Positions 58,134-64,000 of a stretch of 64,000 nucleotides of DNA are shown here, piece after piece. A program made the position numbers and the translations under genes. How positions within the stretch are numbered: the stretch's first letter is position 1; every line of letters starts with the position of its first letter. The notes under the pieces were generated by a model, which was not told the origin of the DNA, did not search any database, and worked only from the letters and a program-made list of their open reading frames with translations. Source of the DNA: Mesorhizobium sp. B4-1-4 (lineage in GTDB: Bacteria > Pseudomonadota > Alphaproteobacteria > Rhizobiales > Rhizobiaceae); NCBI RefSeq assembly GCF_006439395.2, contig NZ_CP083950.1, forward strand, positions 4,030,001 to 4,094,000, given 5' to 3'.

Positions 58134-58723
58134 CAGGGGTTCGTCGCTCCCGATTTCGGCGGCGGCGTGATCGACATCTGGACACGCTGCCCAGCGCATG
58201 GGTCGACCTGAGCCAGCCCGCTTTTCATCTGCACGGTCAGCTTGCAGCCGACCAGGACATTGTCGTTTTGCGACAGAACGACCTTTTTGCCCGAAAGCAC
58301 CAGCACCTGGCTCTTCATGTCGAAGCTACCCTGATCGCCGGTCGCGACCTGCTGATCCGACTTGATGTAGACCTTGTCGTAGATTTCCAGGTGGTCGATG
58401 TTGGCAGAGCCGGTCATCGCCGCCCCCGCGGCTTCCGTGCCCTTGGCCGCTGCGTTGGGATCCTTGATGTAATAGACCATCATCTTGCCGGCCTTCATCA
58501 GCGTCGGCCCTTGGGCGACCGTGACATTGCCCGTGAAGATGGCGACATTCTCGGCCTGCCGCACTTCAAGCTTGTCGCTCTCGATCTGGATAGGCTTGTC
58601 GCCGGCCAGTTTGAGGCCTGACACCTGACTGGTGGCACTGGACTGCGCCAGCGACGGCGTCAGGCTAAGCAGGAGCAGCGCCGAAGTTGCGGCCGCAAGC
58701 CGTGTCGAACTGTTGAGCCACAT
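58133..58723 (-). CDS. lptA: LPS transport periplasmic protein LptA
   Basis: A 196-residue periplasmic bridge protein of the OstA/LptA family: signal peptide (AATSALLLLSLTPSLAQSSA), then the beta-jellyroll with PIQIESDKLEVRQAENVAIF, TGNVTVAQGPTLMKAGKMMV and GQRVQMSITPPP near the end. It forms the LPS slide across the periplasm. One-base overlap with lptB. Confidence 0.93.
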   Translation of the reverse strand: MWLNSSTRLAAATSALLLLSLTPSLAQSSATSQVSGLKLAGDKPIQIESDKLEVRQAENVAIFTGNVTVAQGPTLMKAGKMMVYYIKDPNAAAKGTEAAGAAMTGSANIDHLEIYDKVYIKSDQQVATGDQGSFDMKSQVLVLSGKKVVLSQNDNVLVGCKLTVQMKSGLAQVDPCAGQRVQMSITPPPKSGATNP

Positions 58724-58727
58724 TCGC

Positions 58728-59423
58728 CTATTCGCCCTTTGCCTCAGCCGCCTTCAGACTGGCGGGATCGATGTTGACGCGCACCCTGTTCTCGAACACC
58801 AGGATCTTGCCATTGTCCTGGACCGACAAGGAATCCGCCGTGATCCGCGACCCGCCACGACTGACATCGACGGGATCATCCGTCTTCATAGTGCCTTTGC
58901 CCATGTCGAGGAAGACCGATTTGAACTTGGCTTGCATACCATCGGTCGTGGTTATCGAGACGTCACTGGTCAATTTCATAGTATTGCCGTTGCGATCGTA
59001 GGTGCCCTGCGAGGCCTTGACCGCCGCGACATTGTCTGGCCCGACCGGAACCTTGGCGTCTATGCCTTCGAGTTCGATGATGCCTTGCGTGCTGACATCC
59101 TGTATCGCCCGCAGGGCCGTCATCGAATAGGGCTGCTTCTGTTTGGTGAAACCGTTGAGCTTGGGATTGGCCATCACCAGCTTGCCGTTGGAAAAAGCGG
59201 TGCCTTCGGCCTGCACCGCGACGGAGACGGGCGCCGCAAGATAGGAATAGACGGGGAAGGCGACGGCGATCAACGCCGCAGCCAAGGGCACCGCGAATTT
59301 GAGCACCCGCACGCGGCGCGAATGACGCTGGGCGCGGTCGAACGCATCGCTCCGTGTCCGGCCATCCGCCGGGGGAGCCAACTCCGTCTCGGGGCTGGTC
59401 GGTTCATTCGGTCGCGCTAACAT
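58728..59423 (-). CDS. lptC: LPS export protein LptC
   Basis: A 231-residue inner-membrane-anchored protein of the Lpt machine: an N-terminal cytoplasmic tail, a helix (VLKFAVPLAAALIAVAFPVY), then the periplasmic jellyroll with MANPKLNGFTKQKQPYSMTA and ITADSLSVQDNGKILVFENR. It hands LPS to LptA. It heads the lptC-lptA-lptB-rpoN cluster; lptA starts 4 nt after its stop. Confidence 0.93.
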   Translation of the reverse strand: MLARPNEPTSPETELAPPADGRTRSDAFDRAQRHSRRVRVLKFAVPLAAALIAVAFPVYSYLAAPVSVAVQAEGTAFSNGKLVMANPKLNGFTKQKQPYSMTALRAIQDVSTQGIIELEGIDAKVPVGPDNVAAVKASQGTYDRNGNTMKLTSDVSITTTDGMQAKFKSVFLDMGKGTMKTDDPVDVSRGGSRITADSLSVQDNGKILVFENRVRVNIDPASLKAAEAKGE

Positions 59424-59780
59424 GACTGCTTTCTTCTAAAACCCTGCCCGCCCGGAGCACCGCCTATAGGTGGGATGCCAGCGCCCTCAAGCAAGCACAA
59501 GCCGACGAAACGCGCAAAAATGTGACAACTGCCGTTGTACAAACGAAAACCAGGTCAGCACAACAACCGGTACTTCATAGCAGAAATGGACGCCGTTGCG
59601 TCGTTTTTCATCGCTGCTGTTCCTCCCTTTACCTTGGGTCCGTTGCCCAGGCCAGTCACAAAATGGACAGCCTGAGGATCGGCGCGCGCGGATTGCCGCG
59701 CCATCGGGAAGACGGAACTGCTTCCCGATGTGGGCATCATGGTCTAAAAGCATCTCTTCCCGCCGATTGTGAGGCTGACC

Positions 59781-60737
59781 ATGGCAATGAGAGCCGACGA
59801 CCTGATCGACCGCCGCCGTTTGCGGCGCAAGCTGACTTTCTGGCGTGTCGCGGCCTTCGGCATCGTGGCGCTTGGGGTGATTATGCTCTCGGCCTGGCTG
59901 TACCGCGACGATTTCGGCGGGTCGACTGTCGACCATATCGCCAAGGTCAGGATCGAAGGCACCATCACCGAGGATGACGAACTGATCAAGCGGCTGGAGA
60001 CTATCCGCCAGTCGTCGAAGGTAAAAGGCGTGATCCTTGCGATCGATTCGCCCGGCGGCACCACTGTCGGCGGCGAATCGATCTTTGAGGAGGTGCGCAA
60101 GGTGGCCGCCGACAAGCCTGTAGTGGCCGAAGTCGGCACGCTCGCCGCCTCGGCGGGCTATATGATCGCCAGTGCCGCCGACCACATTGTCGCCCGCAAG
60201 ACCTCGATCGTCGGTTCGATCGGCGTGCTGATCCAGTATCCCGACGTCAGCGGCCTGATGGACAAGCTCGGCGTCAAGCTGGAGGAGGTGAAATCCTCGC
60301 CGCTCAAGGCCTCGCCGTCTCCCTTCAAGCCGACCAATGACGACGAGCGCGCCATGGTCCGCAAGCTCATCCTCGACAGCTATGACTGGTTCGTCGGCAT
60401 CGTCGCCGAGCGCCGCAAGATGACCCATGAACAAGCGTTGGCGCTTGCCGACGGTTCGATCTTCACCGGCCGCCAGGGTGTCGCCAACGGCCTGATCGAC
60501 TCCGTCGGCGGCGAGACCGAGGCCATCGACTGGCTGGCGACCAAGGGTGTCGATGCCGAACTCAAGGTGGTCGAGTGGAAGAACACCGAACGGCGCGGAG
60601 GCTTCTTCTGGTCAAAGGCCATGGTGAAAACGATCGGCGGCGCGCTCGGCCTGCCTGACTACAGCGGCGATGTCATCCACGAACTCGGCGCCGACCGCTT
60701 GTTTCTTGACGGTCTCGTTTCCGTCTGGCACCCTTGA
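59781..60737 (+). CDS. sppA: Signal peptide peptidase SppA, short form
   Basis: A 318-residue S49-family serine peptidase that degrades cleaved signal peptides. One N-terminal membrane helix (RVAAFGIVALGVIMLSAWLY); a core with VKGVILAIDSPGGTTVGGES, and the catalytic Ser in EVGTLAASAGYMIASAADHI, then TSIVGSIGVLIQYPDVSGLM and ADGSIFTGRQGVANGLIDSV. The start ATG 59781 has GAGG 7 nt upstream. The ihfB gene follows 78 nt later. Confidence 0.93.
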   Translation: MAMRADDLIDRRRLRRKLTFWRVAAFGIVALGVIMLSAWLYRDDFGGSTVDHIAKVRIEGTITEDDELIKRLETIRQSSKVKGVILAIDSPGGTTVGGESIFEEVRKVAADKPVVAEVGTLAASAGYMIASAADHIVARKTSIVGSIGVLIQYPDVSGLMDKLGVKLEEVKSSPLKASPSPFKPTNDDERAMVRKLILDSYDWFVGIVAERRKMTHEQALALADGSIFTGRQGVANGLIDSVGGETEAIDWLATKGVDAELKVVEWKNTERRGGFFWSKAMVKTIGGALGLPDYSGDVIHELGADRLFLDGLVSVWHP

Positions 60738-60815
60738 GACGCCGCTTGGGACTGAAAAAACAAACAAAATCATCCTGATAATTTTGACCGCACGGCTTTC
60801 ACGGGGACCCGTCTG

Positions 60816-61100
60816 ATGATCAAGTCCGAACTTGTGCAGATTATTGCCACGCGCAATCCGCATCTTTTCCTGCGCGACGTCGAAAACATCGTCGGCGCGA
60901 TCTTCGATGAAATCACCGACGCCCTTGCCGAAGGCAACCGGGTCGAACTGCGCGGCTTCGGCGCCTTTTCGGTGAAAAACCGCCCCGCGCGCACCGGCCG
61001 CAATCCGCGCACCGGTGAATCGGTCGAGGTCGAGGAGAAATGGGTGCCGTTCTTCAAGACCGGCAAGGAACTGCGCGAAAGGCTGAACGGCGGCAAGTAG
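60816..61100 (+). CDS. ihfB: Integration host factor subunit beta
   Basis: A 94-residue DNA-bending protein of the HU/IHF family. Seen are MIKSELVQIIATRNPHLFLR, EITDALAEGNRVELRGFGAF and the DNA-intercalating arm RPARTGRNPRTGESVEVEEK with its conserved Pro in NPRTG. It works with IhfA to bend DNA, for instance at sigma-54 promoters. Confidence 0.96.
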   Translation: MIKSELVQIIATRNPHLFLRDVENIVGAIFDEITDALAEGNRVELRGFGAFSVKNRPARTGRNPRTGESVEVEEKWVPFFKTGKELRERLNGGK

Positions 61101-61154
61101 GCGCAACATCAGCGCCAGACAGCCTTGTCCGGCCCGCTTGCGACGGAAGATATC

Positions 61155-61487
61155 ATGCTCAATCGCTTCATGCTCATCGTGGTCTTCGTGCCTCTCGCGA
61201 TCATCCTGATCGCTTTGGCCGTCGCCAACCGCGAACTCGTCGCCTTCACGCTGGACCCGTTCAACCCCGGCAATCCGAAGCTGACGCTCACCTTGCCGCT
61301 GTTCATCTTCCTGTTCCTGGCGCTGGCCATCGGCATGATCGTCGGCAGCCTGGCAACCTGGGTCAAGCAGGGCCGTTACCGCAAGCTGGCGCGTCAGCGT
61401 GGCGTCGAGGCGGAAAACCTGCGCCAGGCGGTCAGCCGCACGCCTGCGGCGCCGCAGGGACCGGTGCTGCCGAAGCCGAGCAATTGA
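61155..61487 (+). CDS. LapA domain membrane protein
   Basis: A 110-residue protein of the LapA family (DUF1049): two membrane helices (MLIVVFVPLAIILIALAVAN and LTLPLFIFLFLALAIGMIVG) with the conserved NRELVAFTLDPFNP between them, then a coiled tail. It lies 54 nt after ihfB, as LapA genes do in other bacteria, where they help assemble lipopolysaccharide. The start ATG has GGAAG upstream. Confidence 0.85.
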   Translation: MLNRFMLIVVFVPLAIILIALAVANRELVAFTLDPFNPGNPKLTLTLPLFIFLFLALAIGMIVGSLATWVKQGRYRKLARQRGVEAENLRQAVSRTPAAPQGPVLPKPSN

Positions 61488-61524
61488 ACCGCCGGCCGGC
61501 GCCTTTCGTTTCACGGAGCTTTTC

Positions 61525-62490
61525 ATGCTGACCATTTCGGCCGCCGAGGTCGACCGTGCGCTGACCTTTCCTGGATTGGTCGGAACGTTGCGCACCGCGT
61601 TTCGAGAGGGTGCGGTGCAGCCCGTCAGGCATCATCACGCGGTCGAACGGCCCGATGGTGCGGCCTCGACCTTGCTGCTGATGCCGGCATGGACCGATTT
61701 CAACGCCGCCGGCACCTCGGCCGGGGGGCACATCGGTGTCAAGATCGTCACCGTCTCGCCCGATAACAACGCCATCGGCAAGCCCGCCGTGATGGGTCTC
61801 TATCTTCTGCTCAACGGCAGCACCGGCGAACCGGAAGCCCTGATCGACGGCCAGCGGCTGACGCAGTGGCGGACGGCCTGCGCCTCGGCGCTCGCGGCGT
61901 CCTATCTCGCTCGTGACGATGCTTCACGCCTACTTGTGGTCGGCGCCGGCGCCCTGTCGCCGTTCCTCGCCAAGGCGCATTCGGCGGTGCGGCGGATCAA
62001 AACCATCCGCATCTGGAACCGTACCCCGGCCAATGCCGAGAAAGTCGCGGCCGATCTGCGCGCCGAGGGCTTCGCCGCCAGCGCCGCGATCGATCTCGAT
62101 GCCGAGCTTGGCCAGGCCGACATCGTCTCCTCCGCGACGATCACCACCACGCCGCTTATCAAGGGCTCGCTGTTGCGGCCGGGAAGCCATGTCGACCTGG
62201 TCGGCGGCTTCACCCCGACGATGCGCGAAAGCGATGACGACGCGATCGCACGCGCCCGTGTCTATGTCGACACCCGCGCCGGCGCCACCAAGGAGGCCGG
62301 CGACATCGTCCAGCCACTGGCCTCCGGCGTCCTGAAACCGGAAGCCATTATCGCCGACCTTCACGAATTGGCGCGCGGCCATAAGAAGGGCCGCGAGAGC
62401 ACTGACGAGATCACGCTGTTCAAGTCGGTCGGCGCCGCGCTCGAGGACCTTGCCGCCGGCATTGCCGTTTACACGGCGCTCAAGCCGTAA
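61525..62490 (+). CDS. Ornithine cyclodeaminase/mu-crystallin family protein
   Basis: A 321-residue NAD(P)-dependent enzyme family member. Seen are LLLMPAWTDFNAAGTSAGGH, GVKIVTVSPDNNAIGKPAVM, LIDGQRLTQWRTACASALAA and the Rossmann motif LLVVGAGALSPFLAKAHSAV near residue 130, then DIVSSATITTTPLI. The reaction may be ornithine cyclodeamination or a related imino-acid reduction; family membership alone does not decide. GGAGC upstream of the ATG. Confidence 0.9.
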   Translation: MLTISAAEVDRALTFPGLVGTLRTAFREGAVQPVRHHHAVERPDGAASTLLLMPAWTDFNAAGTSAGGHIGVKIVTVSPDNNAIGKPAVMGLYLLLNGSTGEPEALIDGQRLTQWRTACASALAASYLARDDASRLLVVGAGALSPFLAKAHSAVRRIKTIRIWNRTPANAEKVAADLRAEGFAASAAIDLDAELGQADIVSSATITTTPLIKGSLLRPGSHVDLVGGFTPTMRESDDDAIARARVYVDTRAGATKEAGDIVQPLASGVLKPEAIIADLHELARGHKKGRESTDEITLFKSVGAALEDLAAGIAVYTALKP

Positions 62491-62603
62491 CACCTGCGAG
62501 CTTCTTCGCGGCCCCAGTCGTCGGCCGTTCCACAATCGCCGTTTGTTGCGCACAAGGGCATAGCTGTGGCAGAAGCGGGCCGAACCGCCGGAGATGCTGC
62601 TTC

Positions 62604-63695
62604 TTGAAGTCTTTTCGCGACAAACGCCGCGACGGCCGCCCGCACCAGCCGGCGAAGGGTGGGGCCGCACAGCCGCGCCCGCAGGAGAATCGGCCAGCGG
62701 TCAAAACAGACGCCAGGCCGCGCGAACCGCGTGACTTGAAACCGGATAACCAGCTTGAACCTAGGTCCGCGCCGCGCATCCTTACCCGTCGCGATGGCGC
62801 CCTGCCGGCCGAGCAGCTTCCGCTGATCCTCGAAGTGGCGCCCAACGCCGATTATGCGCTGCTCGACAGCGGCTCCGGCCAGAAGCTTGAACAATACGGC
62901 CCCTACCGCATCGTGCGGCCCGAGGGCCAGGCGATCTGGCAGAAGGCCTTGCCGGCAAAGGACTGGGAGCGTGCCGACGCCATCTTCACCGGCGATACCG
63001 ACGAGGAAGGTATTGGCCGCTGGCGCTTTCCCAAGACGCCACTCGGCGAAACCTGGCCGATGAAGCATGACGGCATTGATTATCTCGGCCGTTTCACCTC
63101 GTTTCGCCATGTCGGCGTCTTTCCCGAACAGGCCTCGCACTGGGACCATATGGCCGGGCTGATCGCGGCGGCGAAGCGGCCGGTCAAGGTGCTGAACCTG
63201 TTCGGTTATACGGGGCTCGCGTCTCTCGTAGCAGCCCGCGCGGGCGCCGAGGTCACCCATGTTGACGCCTCGAAGAAGGCGATCGGCTGGGCGCGCGAAA
63301 ACCAGGAGATGGCGGGGCTCGGCAACAAGCCGATCCGCTGGATCGTCGACGACGCGGTGAAATTCGCCGAACGCGAGGAGCGTCGCGGCAGCCGCTATGA
63401 CATCATTCTCTTCGATCCGCCCGCCTATGGCCGTGGTCCCAAGGGCGAGGTCTGGCAATTGTTCGAGGACCTGCCGGCATTGACCGATCTCTGCCGCGCG
63501 GTCCTGACGCCGAAGCCGCTTGCCGTGGTGCTGACCGTCTATTCGATCCGCGCCTCCTTCTTTGCCATCCATGCCTTGATGCGCGACACCTTTGCCGGCA
63601 TGGGCGGCAGGGTCGAATCGGGTGAGCTGATCATCCGTGAAAAGTCCGCCGGCCGGGCGCTTTCGACATCACTGTTTTCGCGTTGGGTGGCCTGA
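62604..63695 (+). CDS. Class I SAM-dependent rRNA methyltransferase-like protein
   Basis: A 363-residue protein of the RlmI-like group of rRNA cytosine methyltransferases (SAM_MT_RsmI/COG1092 type). A basic, Pro-rich N-terminus is followed by GALPAEQLPLILEVAPNADY, SAM motif VKVLNLFGYTGLASLVAARA near residue 195, VTHVDASKKAIGWARENQEM and DIILFDPPAYGRGPKGEVWQ near residue 270, then VLTVYSIRASFFAIHALM. The start is TTG 62604, with GGAG 10 nt upstream. The tRNA/rRNA methyltransferase gene follows without a gap. Confidence 0.88.
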   Translation: MKSFRDKRRDGRPHQPAKGGAAQPRPQENRPAVKTDARPREPRDLKPDNQLEPRSAPRILTRRDGALPAEQLPLILEVAPNADYALLDSGSGQKLEQYGPYRIVRPEGQAIWQKALPAKDWERADAIFTGDTDEEGIGRWRFPKTPLGETWPMKHDGIDYLGRFTSFRHVGVFPEQASHWDHMAGLIAAAKRPVKVLNLFGYTGLASLVAARAGAEVTHVDASKKAIGWARENQEMAGLGNKPIRWIVDDAVKFAEREERRGSRYDIILFDPPAYGRGPKGEVWQLFEDLPALTDLCRAVLTPKPLAVVLTVYSIRASFFAIHALMRDTFAGMGGRVESGELIIREKSAGRALSTSLFSRWVA

Positions 63696-64000
63696 ATGAA
63701 CGAGCGGCACGCGGGCGCACCCGGCCAGGTGAAGGAAGTCACCAGCCTCGCCAATCCGCTCGTCAAGGACATCAAGGCACTCGCCTTGAAGAAATTCCGC
63801 GACCAGCAGAACGCCTTCATGGCGGAGGGACTGAAGCTGGTCATCGATGCGCTCGACCTGGGCTGGCAGATCAGGACCTTGGTCTTCGCCAAGGCCGGAC
63901 GCGGCAACCCGGCGGTGGAGAAGGTCGCCGCGCGCACGGTTGCCGCCGGCGGCACGGTGCTCGAAGTATCGGAAAAGGTGCTTGTCGCCATCACTCGCCG
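63696..64000 (+). CDS. TrmH/SpoU family RNA methyltransferase, 3' end cut by window edge
   Basis: The first 101 residues of a 2'-O-ribose RNA methyltransferase. After the ATG at 63696 the frame reads VKEVTSLANPLVKDIKALAL, FRDQQNAFMAEGLKLVIDAL and VAARTVAAGGTVLEVSEKVL, the substrate-binding N-terminal domain of the SpoU/TrmH family. The catalytic knot lies beyond the edge. It starts directly at the stop of the preceding methyltransferase gene. Confidence 0.88.
   Translation, partial: MNERHAGAPGQVKEVTSLANPLVKDIKALALKKFRDQQNAFMAEGLKLVIDALDLGWQIRTLVFAKAGRGNPAVEKVAARTVAAGGTVLEVSEKVLVAITR

Overview
The window looks like a chromosomal segment of a Mesorhizobium-type alphaproteobacterium (Rhizobiales). 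The evidence is the high GC content, the strong GC third-position bias that keeps all frames open over long stretches, the order lptC-lptA-lptB-rpoN-hpf-ptsN, a rhizobial sarcosine oxidase cluster, a ROSE-type RNA thermometer in front of a small heat-shock gene, and families common in rhizobia (DUF992, DUF1150, DUF2244, IalB, DUF6894). This assignment rests on gene content and family knowledge, not on a database search.

Layout. 1-4030 (minus): sarcosine oxidase operon soxB - unknown gene - soxD - soxA, with soxA cut by the window edge. 4444-9267 (plus): SET-domain protein, rpsU with a terminator, a TPR lipoprotein, two DUF992 secreted proteins (the first frameshifted) and an MFS exporter. 9292-17563 (minus): complete kdp high-affinity potassium operon including kdpF, plus two further small membrane-protein genes (26 and 73 codons). 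17983-20390: gene-poor, decayed tract with frameshifted and fragmentary genes and a phage-tail-like remnant, ending at the 3' side of a tRNA-Ser(GGA) gene. 21092-32816: nucleoside uptake and salvage region: BMP-type binding protein, then after three unrelated genes the ABC ATPase, two permeases, cytidine deaminase, purine nucleoside phosphorylase and thymidine phosphorylase, with upp and add on the other strand. 32951-36932: ubiE, ubiB and a coaBC gene that carries an extra N-terminal FitA-like ribbon-helix-helix domain. 37019-43788: IalB-like protein, small secreted protein, Nudix hydrolase, a decayed CoA-transferase/citrate-synthase-like pair and a GGDEF-EAL protein. 43796-53002: acetyltransferase, nth, DUF2244, methyltransferase, Ada-like alkyltransferase, ribokinase, amidase, LysE exporter, a frameshifted AT-richer gene and a nucleoside hydrolase. 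53238-59423: ROSE element with hsp20 and DUF1150, then ptsN, hpf, rpoN, lptB, lptA and lptC (minus). 59781-64000: sppA, ihfB, lapA-like gene, ornithine cyclodeaminase-like gene and two RNA methyltransferase-type genes, the last cut by the window edge.

How genes work together. The BMP/ABC importer would bring in nucleosides that cdd, punA, deoA, add, upp, the nucleoside hydrolase and ribokinase convert into bases and pentose phosphates. The Kdp operon encodes the K+ pump together with its KdpD/KdpE sensor pair. LptC, LptA and LptB are parts of the lipopolysaccharide export machine.

Most interesting observations: the ribbon-helix-helix/CoaBC fusion with a tandem FitA-like operator just upstream; the unexplained 73-codon membrane protein lying between kdpA and kdpB and translationally coupled to kdpB; the ROSE thermometer; and several genes broken by single-base frameshifts, which are either true decay or sequence errors.
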